Below, piece by piece: positions 1 through 8,625 of a DNA stretch of 40,733 bases. This DNA is from an uncultured Alphaproteobacteria bacterium. GTDB lineage: Bacteria; Pseudomonadota; Alphaproteobacteria; Rhodobacterales; Rhodobacteraceae. Each line of letters opens with the position of its first letter. The first letter of the stretch is position 1. The notes below the pieces were generated by a model. It was not told where the DNA came from. It worked only from the letters and a program-made list of their open reading frames with translations, and searched no databases. Location of the stretch: NCBI GenBank assembly GCA_913031285.1, contig CAJWEI010000028.1, forward strand, positions 1 to 40,733. Direction: 5' to 3'. Made by a program: the position numbers and the translations under genes.

Positions 1-587
1 ATCACGATGACCATGATGACCATGATGACCATGACAAAAAAGGCGATCACGACGATCACGATGATCATGGTCATGGAGCGCATGACCCACATGCTTGGCT
101 ATCAATCGAAAATGCAAAATCTTGGTTGAACTTGATTGCTGCTGAATTGTCAAAAGTTGATCCAGAAAATGCGGGCACTTATTTTGCAAATGCTACTGCT
201 GGACGAGCAGAGATCGATAACCTGATCATAGAAGTTAATAAACTTTTGGCTCCAGTAAGAGGAGAAAGTTTTATCGTCTTCCATGATGCATACCAATACT
301 TTGAGGAAAGTTTTAACTTCCCTGCATCAGGAGCAATTTCGTTAGGCGACGCTTCTGACCCCAGCCCGTCTAGAGTGGCCGAAATTCAAGAGCGTGTAAA
401 AAATGAAGAAGTATCCTGTGTTCTTGCAGAGCCTCAATATAATCCGGGAATCGTTGATACCGTTCTATCTGGCACTGAAGCAAAAACGGGGGTAATCGAC
501 CCACTAGGCTTTAAACTAGAGCCTGGCCCAGATTTATATTCTCAATTAATTCGTAATATGGCTAAGACTTTAGCCGGTTGTCTGTAA
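1..587 (+). CDS. znuA: Zinc ABC transporter substrate-binding protein ZnuA (3' part, cut by window start)
   Basis: The reading frame is open from the first bases (codons in phase with base 3) to a TAA at 585-587, so only the C-terminal part is present. It begins in a stretch made almost only of His and Asp with a few Gly and Lys, the metal-binding loop typical of cluster A-I zinc-binding proteins. This is followed by HDPHAW (a conserved ZnuA segment carrying a metal-ligand His), then FIVFHDAYQYFE, AEPQYNP and a terminal IDPLG segment, all in the family order. ZnuA is a periplasmic protein that delivers Zn2+ to the ZnuBC transporter. The encoding DNA contains short tandem copies of catgatgac. 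A hairpin follows the stop codon, so the gene appears to end its transcript. The permease and ATPase genes are not in the window. Confidence 0.93.
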   Translation, partial: HDDHDDHDDHDKKGDHDDHDDHGHGAHDPHAWLSIENAKSWLNLIAAELSKVDPENAGTYFANATAGRAEIDNLIIEVNKLLAPVRGESFIVFHDAYQYFEESFNFPASGAISLGDASDPSPSRVAEIQERVKNEEVSCVLAEPQYNPGIVDTVLSGTEAKTGVIDPLGFKLEPGPDLYSQLIRNMAKTLAGCL

Positions 588-597
588 AGATCTGCGA

Positions 598-631
598 AAA
601 CCAATTGGCGTAATGTTGCGCCAATTGGTTT
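598..631 (+). terminator. Hairpin downstream of znuA, probable transcription terminator
   Basis: A perfect 13-bp inverted repeat (598-610 and 619-631) encloses an 8-base loop and lies 11 bases after the znuA stop codon. The T-run (651-657) is some 20 bases further on rather than directly after the stem, so it is not a textbook intrinsic terminator. Position and perfection still make transcript end or 3'-end protection the best reading. Confidence 0.6.
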
Positions 632-708
632 CGAGAAATTTAAATTCAATTTTTTTGATTAGGTAAAAAAATTAGTACTTATTTCGTTGTAAATAATGGG
701 TAAAAGCT

Positions 709-978
709 GTGAAACGAAATTTAGGTGAAACCAAATTGCGTAAGCGCCGTGGGAGTTCCGATGTTATGTCAGAATTTGATAAAATGCCTGCAATACTACG
801 AAAGTGGTTGAACGAGGCAGTTTTGCCGTGGGGACCTAAGTCCGTAAAGCGCGCATACAAAAAAGCTTTTTTACGTACTGGCGATCCAAAACTTGCCTTG
901 AATGACTTGGATAGGGTACAGGAAATTTTATTGTCTAAAGATCGAAAACATAACGTTGAGACCAAGGTTGTCGAATGA
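709..978 (+). CDS. DUF6525-type small protein
   Basis: An 89-residue basic protein starting with GTG. The N-terminus (MKRNLGETKLRKRRG) and the central FDKMPAILRKWL and LPWGPKSVKRAYKKA segments match my memory of the short DUF6525 proteins found almost only in Rhodobacteraceae. No function is known for that family. The many Arg and Lys residues, with no signal peptide or membrane segment, suggest a cytoplasmic and possibly nucleic-acid-associated protein, but that is only inference. An antisense frame covers the same bases and was not called because it resembles nothing. The gene follows the znuA hairpin and is probably its own unit. It is the best taxonomic marker in the first 2 kb. Confidence 0.72.
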   Translation: MKRNLGETKLRKRRGSSDVMSEFDKMPAILRKWLNEAVLPWGPKSVKRAYKKAFLRTGDPKLALNDLDRVQEILLSKDRKHNVETKVVE

Positions 979-1009
979 GAAACAACCGTCTTAAGGAGTG
1001 AAATCGGAT

Positions 1010-1090
1010 ATGTTAATTGATGATTATCAAGTTGAAGATTATATTTTAATTGAAAAGGCCAGAAATCTTCTTGTGCTAAAAAACGGCTAA
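1010..1090 (+). CDS. Very short ORF (26 aa) with a good ribosome binding site
   Basis: An ATG at 1010 is preceded by AAGGAG (993-998) at a spacing of 11 bases and opens a 26-codon frame ending in TAA at 1088-1090. The peptide is acidic at its N-terminus (MLIDDYQVEDYILIEKARN) and resembles nothing I know. It starts 31 bases after the DUF6525-type gene and could be co-transcribed with it. It may be a real microprotein, or the intact first codons of a gene whose remainder has decayed into the gene-free stretch that follows. Confidence 0.3.
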   Translation: MLIDDYQVEDYILIEKARNLLVLKNG

Positions 1091-1683
1091 GTTGGGATTT
1101 GCTTCATTTTATCAATACATGCGTGATAACCCTCAAAAGAACTTAAACAAATTGAGTATAAGTCTAAAATAACAAGGGTTCCAAATGCTTTTAGCCATGT
1201 TTCATTTTCCTCTTTCAGGCATCCTTTTCGCTCAATTCCAATTTTACAAGGTAGGGACTTTTTCTATATTCATTGAAAAAGGAGTTTGAACTGTTGTACT
1301 CGCCAAAACAAATTTTTTGGCCACTTTGCTAATAAACCCAGATGTACAGTTTTTAATATAACGCACAACAGCATCAACATCACCATTGGTCATTTTTCAT
1401 GGTTAGTTTTATATGTAGCTACAAGACAAGGAATTTCACATTTCGTCCCAACTCGATTTTTCTTTCTCGCAACGTAAAAAATAATTCCGTAGCAAACGAC
1501 ACTCAAGTCTGAGCTGGTTTGATTTCCTCTGTCGTCTCGCAAGAACAGGCAGGTTCTCCAGATGTTGTAAGGCATCTGAAAATTGACTACTGAGCCCAAA
1601 GTATGTTTAGTCCTAATGACCGTGGTTTGAAACTATAAGTGTGTAATACGCGACCTTTAAATCTGCAGAGCTTATATTCCTAA
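1091..1683. other. Gene-poor intergenic stretch
   Basis: About 590 bases without a convincing gene. Short frames exist on both strands (for example minus 1390-1599 and minus 1244-1393), but none has a ribosome binding site together with a recognisable protein. The minus-strand text reads like broken coding sequence in shifting frames, so this may be the residue of a lost gene. No terminal inverted repeats or transposase motifs were seen. Confidence 0.4.
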
Positions 1684-2244
1684 TTATAAGTCTATCCAAA
1701 CGGGTTCCACGTTAACTTTATTAAAGAACAGCTGCAAACCCTCTAACGTGATACCTAATGTGCGGTCATTCACTAAAGGGTGTACATAGATCTGTATGCA
1801 GCTTTTTAATGCGCTATCGACGAACAGCTGAACCCCCATTTTGGCTCCATTGATCATAGAAAGTGGCGTTACGGCGCCAGGGCGAACGCCGAGGTTCTCC
1901 ATTAGCCTTTCAGCAGAGCCAAAAGAAAGCCGACCAGTTCCTAGTTTCTCATTGAGTGTTTTTAGGTCTATTTGCCTGTCTTGTTCAGCAACCAAGAGCA
2001 CGTTACGTTTTTTGTGATCTCGTAAATAGAGATTTTTGATATGACCACCGCCCTCTTCTGAAGGCAAAAATTGACCTTGAACTCTCTTGGATTCTTCTAC
2101 GGTTCTCAAAGGCACATGGTCGAAGCGTAAGTACAAGATCCCCCACTTATCAAGTTTTTGCAGCATAGTATCTGACGATATTGGGAGACTGTCTTGGTAT
2201 TTCGATGATGCATCCATCGCATCGTTCATTCTAAAACTCTTCAT
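1684..2244 (-). CDS. proX: Prolyl-tRNA editing protein, ProX/YbaK family
   Basis: A 186-residue protein covering the whole YbaK/aminoacyl-tRNA synthetase-associated domain. These freestanding domains hydrolyse Ala or Cys wrongly attached to tRNA-Pro and act beside prolyl-tRNA synthetase in the cytoplasm. Visible marks are the opening LDKWGI segment, the GGGHIKNLYLRD block with the conserved Lys (about residue 70), LGTGRLSFGSAERL, and the LGVRPGAVTPLSMIN segment typical of the ProX subgroup. The length is slightly above the usual 165-170 residues. The ATG at 2229 has a better-spaced GAAGAG than the ATG at 2244 and may be the true start. The gene stands alone between two gene-poor stretches. 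Confidence 0.9.
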   Translation of the reverse strand: MKSFRMNDAMDASSKYQDSLPISSDTMLQKLDKWGILYLRFDHVPLRTVEESKRVQGQFLPSEEGGGHIKNLYLRDHKKRNVLLVAEQDRQIDLKTLNEKLGTGRLSFGSAERLMENLGVRPGAVTPLSMINGAKMGVQLFVDSALKSCIQIYVHPLVNDRTLGITLEGLQLFFNKVNVEPVWIDL

Positions 2245-2503
2245 TGCTTAGCGCATACCTCTTACCAACGAGTAACTCTTTTAGCAAATGTAGTGTAAGA
2301 GGCCAGCATTTGCTGCTCAGAACTGCACATCGTATCTCTATTTTGAAAGATGTTTGATTTGTACTGCTGCAAGTAAGTTCGAATATAAGAGTATTCCCAT
2401 GTTACAATGTGATGGTCTCTTAGAAAAGTCTGGAGATTGAGTGTCAGCAGAATTTTGTTTGAGTTTCTATGATTTTTTTTGATTATGTATCGAAAAAATT
2501 TAT
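2245..2503. other. Intergenic stretch upstream of the editing deacylase gene
   Basis: No frame here looks coding. It should hold the promoter of the leftward deacylase gene, but I could not pick out convincing -35 and -10 boxes. Its right end borders the terminator of the ABC importer operon. Confidence 0.4.
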
Positions 2504-2539
2504 AAGTCTGGCGCGAGATAGATAAATCGCGCCAGACTT
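2504..2539 (-). terminator. Rho-independent terminator of the sugar ABC operon
   Basis: A perfect 13-bp inverted repeat (AAGTCTGGCGCGA at 2504-2516 paired with 2527-2539) encloses a 10-base loop. Read on the minus strand it lies just after the stop codon of the binding-protein gene and runs into a T-rich stretch (AAATTTTTTCG). GC-rich stem, position and T-run fit an intrinsic terminator. Confidence 0.88.
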
Positions 2540-2544
2540 TCCTT

Positions 2545-3594
2545 TTATCGCGCTGGCAAAGGCATCCAATCGGTCATCGCAACATCGGCATGTTGGAACT
2601 GGGGCATCTTGGCGCCCAAATCAGCCATATTTTTGATGCCTTGCTCATTTAAAAAAGATTGAGTGATCAGTGTTGGTGGCACTATTACGCTTGCACCGGG
2701 ATTTTCTCCCGCTAGCATTATGGCAAGAGAGCGAATGGAAACTTCACCTACAACCGCCGGATTTGTTGCGACTGTCGCAACCCAAGCCGAACCCGGCTCT
2801 CGCATTGCAGAAATATCTGCGGTTGAAACATCAGCAGAGTAAATATCTACTTGATCTGTCAAGCCAGCTTCATCCACTGCAATTTTAACACCTTTTGCAA
2901 ATTCATCATAAGGCGCGAACATAACAGTAATATCGGGGTTTGCTTGCAATACGGAACGTGCTTGGTTTGCGTTAGTATTTGCAATTGGATTATCTAATGT
3001 GCCGAATACCGCAGCCTCCTCAATTCCCGAATTTGCAGCTAAGGTTTCTTCCCAAGCAACATTTCTACGATCTAGTGGAGCAATACCTGGAACGTATACA
3101 TAACCGGCTTTAAAGGTATTTCCGTTATCCTTAATAGCCTGCTCAAGTGCTAACTTTCCCAGTAAATAATCAGATTGTTCTATTTGTGGTATTGCTGCAT
3201 TTTCAACATTCACGTCAAAAGCGACAACCTTAATACCCGCATCAACTGCTCTTTGTGCGGCTTCCTTCATTGACTCGGTCAATCCGTGCTGAATAACAAT
3301 TCCATCAACCCCAAGGGCTATTGCTTGATCAACCATATCAGCTTGCAAAGCCGCATCCTGACGGCTGTCAAAAATACGCAGATCCACACCCAGCGCGTCA
3401 GCTTGAGCCTCTACGCCACCTAAATATGCTTGAAAAAAGTCACCCGTTGAGAGATAGCGCACCAATGCAATTTTGACATCTCCCGCGTCATCAAATGGAG
3501 CGGGCATGTCAGCTGCAAAACTTGTTGTTGCTAGCCCAAATAATGACAGCATAAAGCCCACTAGGCTTACTAATTTTAGTTTTATTAGTTTCAT
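2545..3594 (-). CDS. Sugar ABC transporter periplasmic substrate-binding protein (RbsB-like)
   Basis: A 349-residue exported protein of the Peripla_BP_4 type, which binds pentoses and related sugars and presents them to the inner-membrane permease. It has a typical signal peptide (basic MKLIKLKL, a hydrophobic core, ATTSFA before ADMPAP). The two-lobe fold is suggested by segments such as QADMVDQAIALGVDGIVI, GIKVVAFDVN and NPDITVMFAPYDEFAKG. The frame is open 30 codons further upstream, into the permease gene, but the ATG at 3594 has AAGGAG at a good distance and begins the signal peptide, so it was chosen. It is the last gene of a three-gene operon. Its position opposite mtnK-mtnA suggests that the ligand is 5-methylthioribose, 5-deoxyribose or a close relative; this is inference from context. 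Confidence 0.9.
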   Translation of the reverse strand: MKLIKLKLVSLVGFMLSLFGLATTSFAADMPAPFDDAGDVKIALVRYLSTGDFFQAYLGGVEAQADALGVDLRIFDSRQDAALQADMVDQAIALGVDGIVIQHGLTESMKEAAQRAVDAGIKVVAFDVNVENAAIPQIEQSDYLLGKLALEQAIKDNGNTFKAGYVYVPGIAPLDRRNVAWEETLAANSGIEEAAVFGTLDNPIANTNANQARSVLQANPDITVMFAPYDEFAKGVKIAVDEAGLTDQVDIYSADVSTADISAMREPGSAWVATVATNPAVVGEVSIRSLAIMLAGENPGASVIVPPTLITQSFLNEQGIKNMADLGAKMPQFQHADVAMTDWMPLPAR

Positions 3595-3625
3595 TTTTTT
3601 CTCCTTTAAAGATTGTAGTAATTGT

Positions 3626-4639
3626 TTAATGATTGCCTCCCCGCACACGGGACGACAGCGCAAACGTGAAGATAAGAGCAACAACCAAAACAGCGCCCTT
3701 CACAAAATCCTGAGTATAATATGGCGCATTCATCATTGTTAATCCTTGAAGTAGAATTCCAACAAACAATGCACCAATGGCAGTTCCAAAAGCATTTGGT
3801 TTAGCAGCGCCTAAAACGGCAAAACCTATTAATGCAGCAGCCACGCTATCGAGAAGCAAATTATTGCCAGAAGCAATATCGCCTCGCCCTAATCGCGCAG
3901 CTAACAATATTCCGCCTATAGAAGCTGTAACACCCGATATCATGTATGCTAAGATTTTATAGCCAAATACATTCGTTCCAGCTAATGCAGCGGCCCGCTC
4001 ATTGGAGCCAATAGCATACATAAGCCGACCGTGACGGGTTTTTTCCAGAAAAACCCAAATTAAAACAGATATGATCAAAAATATTATAACCGGTACTGGG
4101 ATTAGTTTTTCCAAAAAAAGATCGATTCTATGCCTACCCAACCATAAAAAACCTTCTGCAAAGGTACCATCAGCAACCTCTCCCCCCGGCAATCGCATAC
4201 CGGTCGAAATTGAACGACCCTCGGTCGGAATTCTTTGCAAACCAATAAGCAAAAACATCATACCTAACGTTGCTAACAGATCTGGTACCCGCATTTTCAC
4301 AATTAAAAAACCATTTACCAAACCAACTGCCGCTCCCATAAGCAGACAAGCTACCACTGCTATAAAAGCGTTCTGCTCCAATACAACCATCATGTAAGCA
4401 GAAAGCATTAAAGCGGAGGTTGCTACGGACCCAATTGACAGGTCAAATCCATCAACGACTAACGTGCAAGTTACCCCAAGGGCTAAAATGCCTGTTATGG
4501 CCACAGATTGAAAAATAAACACAGCCGAACGCGGCCCTGCAAAACCGTTGGCAAAAATACCAAAAAATAAAACTAATAATCCCGCAAGAAGGATGAACCC
4601 ATAACGGATGGCAAACTCTCTTAGAATATTTCTGTTCAT
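3626..4639 (-). CDS. Sugar ABC transporter permease (RbsC-like)
   Basis: A 337-residue polytopic membrane protein of the BPD_transp_2 (RbsC/AraH) family, with about eight to ten hydrophobic segments. Family marks are VDGFDLSIGSV near residue 65, VNGFLIVKMRVPDLLATLGMM (about residues 106-126), and the cytoplasmic block GRLMYAIGSNERAAALAGTNV, which contacts the ATPase. It forms the pore through which the bound sugar crosses the inner membrane, presumably as a homodimer. Its ATG overlaps the last codon of the ATPase gene by four bases (ATGA, 4636-4639), a sign of translational coupling. The binding-protein gene starts 31 bases after its stop codon. Confidence 0.92.
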   Translation of the reverse strand: MNRNILREFAIRYGFILLAGLLVLFFGIFANGFAGPRSAVFIFQSVAITGILALGVTCTLVVDGFDLSIGSVATSALMLSAYMMVVLEQNAFIAVVACLLMGAAVGLVNGFLIVKMRVPDLLATLGMMFLLIGLQRIPTEGRSISTGMRLPGGEVADGTFAEGFLWLGRHRIDLFLEKLIPVPVIIFLIISVLIWVFLEKTRHGRLMYAIGSNERAAALAGTNVFGYKILAYMISGVTASIGGILLAARLGRGDIASGNNLLLDSVAAALIGFAVLGAAKPNAFGTAIGALFVGILLQGLTMMNAPYYTQDFVKGAVLVVALIFTFALSSRVRGGNH

Positions 4640-6159
4640 TTTAAACTTTCAACCTGTTTGAGAGTGTTTGGGGTTCCGGATACTTGTGACAACAATTCTG
4701 AAAGGTCTATATTTCTGTTTACATGCTCTCCGACAACGGCCTTTTCATGTAAAACAATTATTCGGTCTGCAATTTCAACAGCCTCATCGATCTCAGAAAC
4801 AAACACCAATGTTGCGCGGTTATCTGAAGTGGCTCTGATATGCGTGCCAATATCACGCCGCGCTTTAATATCTACACCTTGAAAAGGTTCGTCTAGTATC
4901 AGTAGCTTACAGGTCTTTAAAAGCCAACGACCAACAATGACTTTTTGCTGATTTCCGCCCGATAAGGTCCCAATAGTATCTTTACCGCCTTGGCAAATTA
5001 TTCCCATTGTATCAATCATTTCATTGCAACTTTTGCGTTGCCTTTTTTTGTTTATAAATCCAAAGTTAGAAAAGAATTTCGTAAAGGGTAACGTCAAATT
5101 AGCTTCAATATCAAAATCGCCCACTATGGCATTATTTGCTCGATCTTTGGGGCTCATATGAACACCGCTAGCTATTGCTTCACCAGGACTATTGGGTTGA
5201 AAATTCAGACCTTCTAAAAGTATTTTTCCGCTGGCTGGTTTTTCCAATCCAAATAAAATTGAAGAAAGCAAGCTTTTGCCGCTTCCTAGCAATCCGGTAA
5301 TGACCAGGACTTCGCCACGCGAAGCAGTAATTTTTAGCGGCTTACTATCTTCTGATAGACGCAGATCGCATAACTGTAATATTGGAGATGACACATTAGA
5401 AACGTCGATATTTAAATCGCTCATTTTTTTGCCCAGCATTGCGGTAACCGCGCCTTCGTAGTCTAATTTTTCACCCTCAAACTCTCCAGATATCTGGCCA
5501 TCTCTCATGGCCAAGATACGGTCTGCAATGGCCCTGATATCGGACATGCGATGAGAGATGTAAAGAATGGCGACCCCTTCTCGCTTTAGTTGTTCAATCA
5601 CATCAAAAAGCCGTTTTGCTTCAATTGCAGATAATGAGGAAGTTGGCTCATCCAAAATTAAAAGCTTTGGATTGCGAGCAACGGCGCGCGCAATCGCAAT
5701 CATTTGTCGGTCGGCTAAGCCGAGACGTGAGACAACTGCATCTAAATCGCCCTCAAACCCAATAGACTTTGCTATTGCTGAAGCGCGTGTTTTCATTTCT
5801 GAGCGGTTCAATAGGAACTGGTTCCCAGGCAGCGCTAAATTGTCTAAAAGAAGGTTTGAAGTGACATCAAGATCGGGAATGACGCCGTCATTGATTGATT
5901 GATGTACGGTAATGACCCCGTTTTTAGAGGCTTCAAGTGGTGATTTAGGTTTGAAAGATGATCCAAAAAGTTTGATGTCTCCTGAATCTGCCTGCTGCAC
6001 TCCACAGAGTATTTTCACCAAAGTAGATTTTCCTGCTCCGTTGGCACCCATCAAAACGCTAACTTTTCCAGAGGGCAGCTTTATATCGATACCGCGCAGA
6101 ACTTGGTTTGGTCCAAATGACTTTTTCAAATTGCTTATTTCGCAAGCTTTATTAGACAT
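4636..6159 (-). CDS. Sugar ABC transporter ATP-binding protein with two ABC domains (RbsA-like)
   Basis: A 507-residue cytoplasmic ATPase made of two fused ABC domains, as usual for ribose/xylose-type importers. Domain 1 has Walker A GANGAGKS (38-45), the weak signature LGLADRQM and Walker B LLILDEPTSS. Domain 2 has P-loop GLLGSGKS (about residue 290), the full signature LSGGNQQK and Walker B LLILDEPFQGVD. A degenerate signature in the first half is normal in this family. The ATG at 6159 is preceded by AGGGGG. This is the first gene of the leftward operon and starts only 32 bases from the large palindrome shared with mtnK, so the two operons are very probably co-regulated. Confidence 0.93.
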   Translation of the reverse strand: MSNKACEISNLKKSFGPNQVLRGIDIKLPSGKVSVLMGANGAGKSTLVKILCGVQQADSGDIKLFGSSFKPKSPLEASKNGVITVHQSINDGVIPDLDVTSNLLLDNLALPGNQFLLNRSEMKTRASAIAKSIGFEGDLDAVVSRLGLADRQMIAIARAVARNPKLLILDEPTSSLSAIEAKRLFDVIEQLKREGVAILYISHRMSDIRAIADRILAMRDGQISGEFEGEKLDYEGAVTAMLGKKMSDLNIDVSNVSSPILQLCDLRLSEDSKPLKITASRGEVLVITGLLGSGKSLLSSILFGLEKPASGKILLEGLNFQPNSPGEAIASGVHMSPKDRANNAIVGDFDIEANLTLPFTKFFSNFGFINKKRQRKSCNEMIDTMGIICQGGKDTIGTLSGGNQQKVIVGRWLLKTCKLLILDEPFQGVDIKARRDIGTHIRATSDNRATLVFVSEIDEAVEIADRIIVLHEKAVVGEHVNRNIDLSELLSQVSGTPNTLKQVESLK

Positions 6160-6190
6160 TATGTCCCCCTGATGTCATAATCTTGGGCAC

Positions 6191-6231
6191 CTTTTTATCA
6201 AATGTCAAGCTTATTGACATTTGATAAAAAG
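6191..6231. promoter_or_regulatory. Perfect palindromic operator between divergent ABC importer and mtnK operons
   Basis: CTTTTTATCAAATGTCAA (6191-6208) is repeated exactly as its reverse complement at 6214-6231, with a five-base spacer GCTTA. Each arm contains TTGACA pointing outward (6214-6219 toward mtnK, 6208-6203 toward the ABC genes), so each arm could supply a -35 box. The matching -10 boxes are weak: candidates at normal spacing are poor, and TAGAAT at 6234-6239 is too close. The natural ligand is the SorC-type regulator encoded at the end of the rightward operon. Binding would cover both promoters and switch uptake and catabolism together. The repeat is seen directly; the regulator assignment is inferred. 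Confidence 0.8.
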
Positions 6232-6268
6232 GATAGAATGCTTTACAAGAGTTGGTAAGGAGTTTGTA

Positions 6269-7525
6269 ATGATTAATGATAAATATGAGCCTTTAACGAT
6301 CAAGAATTTACCGCAGCGCTTGAAAACTATTCCCGAATTAACTGCGCTCGTAGGAATAGACATAAATTCTTGGAAAGTTGAGGAGATCGGCGACGGTAAT
6401 CTAAACCTCGTGTTTATCGTAAAAGGCCCTGCTGGATCTGTGATTGTAAAGCAGGCACTTCCCTATGTCCGACTAGTTGGCGATAGCTGGCCGTTGCCGC
6501 TTTATCGTGCTTATTTTGAATATAATGCGTTAACTAGGCAAGCCTCTCGAGCTAAAGATACAGTTCCCAAAGTCTTCTACTTTAACAATGATCAGGCCTT
6601 GATCATAATGGAATATTTGACACCTCATAAAATACTTAGAGAAAAATTAATTTTGGGAGAAAAAGTTGAAAATTTAGCAAACACTCTGGGTTCATTTTGC
6701 GCCAATACAGCATTTCGCGGGTCCGATCTATCGCTTGATACCACGGAAGTAAAAAGTGACCGCGCCTTATTCTCAGGCAATGTAGCAATCCCTGCTATTA
6801 CGGAAGGTCTAGTTTTCTGTGACCCTTATTTTGAAGCTGAAATGAACAGCCATACATCAGGGTTGGCACCCATTGTCGAAATTTTGCGCAGCGATATAGA
6901 AATGAAGTCACGCGTACAGCACCTTTTCAGACTTTATTCTTCGCAACAAGACACAATGTGTCACGGTGACCTTCATTCAGGATCCATTATGTGCACTTCT
7001 TCTGAAAGCAAGGTAATCGATCCAGAGTTTGTAACATATGCACCATTTGGATTTGATCTGGGCATGTTATTTGCAAATTTTTTTATGGCGTTTTTCTCAC
7101 AACCAGAACACCGAAAAGAAGATCTAGCAACTTACCAAAATTGGATATTAGGTGTTGTTTCAGATACTTGGTTGAGCTTCGAGAAACAGTTCTCTCAGCT
7201 TTGGAACAAAGAGCGTACTGGAATGTTATATCCAAAAACAATGTTTGAGAACCAGGGTCATAGTTCTGAAAAAGCATTACAGGGTTTGTTAAATGATATT
7301 TGGAAAAACACTCTGGGATTTTGTGGAATAGAAATGCACCGTCGATGCCTATCCCTTGCACATAATGCAGATTTTGAACGTATTGAAGATACAAAACTGC
7401 GCGCGCCGCTTGAGGCACGAAATTTGATGATGGGTCGAGAACTTATTTTAAAAAGCGAAAAAATTACCAGCTCAGCCAATCTATTGAAGTTGGCTGAAAA
7501 ATTTAATAGGGGGAATTTTTTATGA
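6269..7525 (+). CDS. mtnK: S-methyl-5-thioribose kinase MtnK
   Basis: A 418-residue kinase of the choline/aminoglycoside-kinase-like fold that phosphorylates 5-methylthioribose at C1 using ATP. Family motifs in order are GDGNLNLVF (41-49, nucleotide loop), VKQALPYVR (about 60-68), HGDLHSGSI (about 232-240, catalytic loop with the Asp base) and IDPEF (about 250, metal-binding Asp), followed by FGFDLG. The frame is open 16 codons further upstream, but the ATG at 6269 has a perfect AAGGAG (6257-6262) at six bases and gives the usual N-terminus. The gene overlaps mtnA by four bases. Because a kinase and not a phosphorylase feeds the pathway, the substrate must be the free sugar, which fits the divergent sugar importer. 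Activity on 5-deoxyribose is also possible. Confidence 0.94.
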   Translation: MINDKYEPLTIKNLPQRLKTIPELTALVGIDINSWKVEEIGDGNLNLVFIVKGPAGSVIVKQALPYVRLVGDSWPLPLYRAYFEYNALTRQASRAKDTVPKVFYFNNDQALIIMEYLTPHKILREKLILGEKVENLANTLGSFCANTAFRGSDLSLDTTEVKSDRALFSGNVAIPAITEGLVFCDPYFEAEMNSHTSGLAPIVEILRSDIEMKSRVQHLFRLYSSQQDTMCHGDLHSGSIMCTSSESKVIDPEFVTYAPFGFDLGMLFANFFMAFFSQPEHRKEDLATYQNWILGVVSDTWLSFEKQFSQLWNKERTGMLYPKTMFENQGHSSEKALQGLLNDIWKNTLGFCGIEMHRRCLSLAHNADFERIEDTKLRAPLEARNLMMGRELILKSEKITSSANLLKLAEKFNRGNFL

Positions 7526-8625
7526 GAGTAAATGGAGTTGCCTTCAGGTCTATTTGGTACGACGAACACGAGAAATCTGTAAAGATTATTGACCAGCGCT
7601 GGCTTCCATATGAGTTCCGTACAGCTTTCCTAAAAACTAGAAACGACTTTGCCATCGCTATATCTGATATGTGGGTACGGGGCGCGCCATTAATAGGAGC
7701 TACAGCCGCCTATGCTATCGCTGAAGAAATGGCAGTTGATCCTAGCAATGAAAATTTAGCCTCTGCCTGGAAGCAACTTAATGAAACGAGACCAACAGCC
7801 ATAAATCTGCGCTGGGCCTTAACCAGATGTAAAAATGCATTGGAAATTTTACCCGAAAACGCTCGAGCAGTAGCTGCAATGAAATTGGCGCATGATATTG
7901 CGGAGGAAGATGTGGCGATAAACCAAAATATTGGGATGCACACATTAGACTTGATTAGAAAACTGGCGGCGGAGAGACCCACTGGAGCGCCAATAAATAT
8001 CCTTACCCATTGCAATGCAGGGTGGCTGGCAACGGTTGATTGGGGTACTGCAACCAGCGGCATGTATCAAGCCCATGATGCAGGAATACCAATTCATGTA
8101 TGGGTTGACGAAACTAGACCAAGAAATCAAGGCGGCCTGACAAGTTGGGAGCTAGGTAGTCATGGTATTCCTCATACCTATATAACAGACAATGCCGGGG
8201 GACATCTTATGCAACATGGACAAGTTGATATGGTAATTGTTGGAACTGATAGAACCACATCACGTGGAGATGTTTGTAACAAAATCGGAACATACCTGAA
8301 AGCATTAGCCGCATTTGACAATGGTGTTCCATTTTATGTAGCCCTACCATCGCCAACAATTGATTGGACTGTAGCTGACGGGGTGACGGAGATTCCAATT
8401 GAAGAGAGACAAGCCTCAGAGGTGAGCCACATAATGGGAATAGACTCTAACAAAAATATAGGAACAGTACAGATCACTCCAGTTGGAACGGAGACTGGAA
8501 ACCCGGCTTTTGACGTTACTCCAAATCGTTTAATTACTGGCTTAATCACTGAGCGGGGGATTACAGAAGCATCTTCTAAGGGGTTACTGAGCTTGTTTCC
8601 TGAATTTAAGGTACAAAATAAATGA
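7522..8625 (+). CDS. mtnA: S-methyl-5-thioribose-1-phosphate isomerase MtnA
   Basis: A 367-residue enzyme of the eIF2B-alpha/MtnA family that converts 5-methylthioribose-1-phosphate to 5-methylthioribulose-1-phosphate. The active-site segments are intact: WVRGAPLIGATAAY near the N-terminus, LTHCNAG with the catalytic Cys at 164, VWVDETRPRNQG, and VGTDRT with the catalytic Asp at about 243, followed by GDVCNKIGTY. The length is normal for the family. The ATG overlaps the mtnK stop codon, and GGGGG lies just upstream. The next gene again overlaps by four bases, so mtnK, mtnA and the aldolase fusion should be made in a fixed ratio. The enzyme also accepts the 5-deoxy sugar phosphate in characterised organisms. 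Confidence 0.95.
   Translation: MRVNGVAFRSIWYDEHEKSVKIIDQRWLPYEFRTAFLKTRNDFAIAISDMWVRGAPLIGATAAYAIAEEMAVDPSNENLASAWKQLNETRPTAINLRWALTRCKNALEILPENARAVAAMKLAHDIAEEDVAINQNIGMHTLDLIRKLAAERPTGAPINILTHCNAGWLATVDWGTATSGMYQAHDAGIPIHVWVDETRPRNQGGLTSWELGSHGIPHTYITDNAGGHLMQHGQVDMVIVGTDRTTSRGDVCNKIGTYLKALAAFDNGVPFYVALPSPTIDWTVADGVTEIPIEERQASEVSHIMGIDSNKNIGTVQITPVGTETGNPAFDVTPNRLITGLITERGITEASSKGLLSLFPEFKVQNK

Noticed and set aside
1-85. Short tandem repeats of catgatgac, superficially like a repeat array
   Set aside because: They are in frame and encode the His/Asp-rich metal-binding loop of ZnuA; no spacers as in a CRISPR.
1390-1599. Minus-strand ORF of 69 codons, considered as a transposase remnant
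   Set aside because: No DDE-like residues, inverted repeats or target duplication visible; not enough to call a mobile element.
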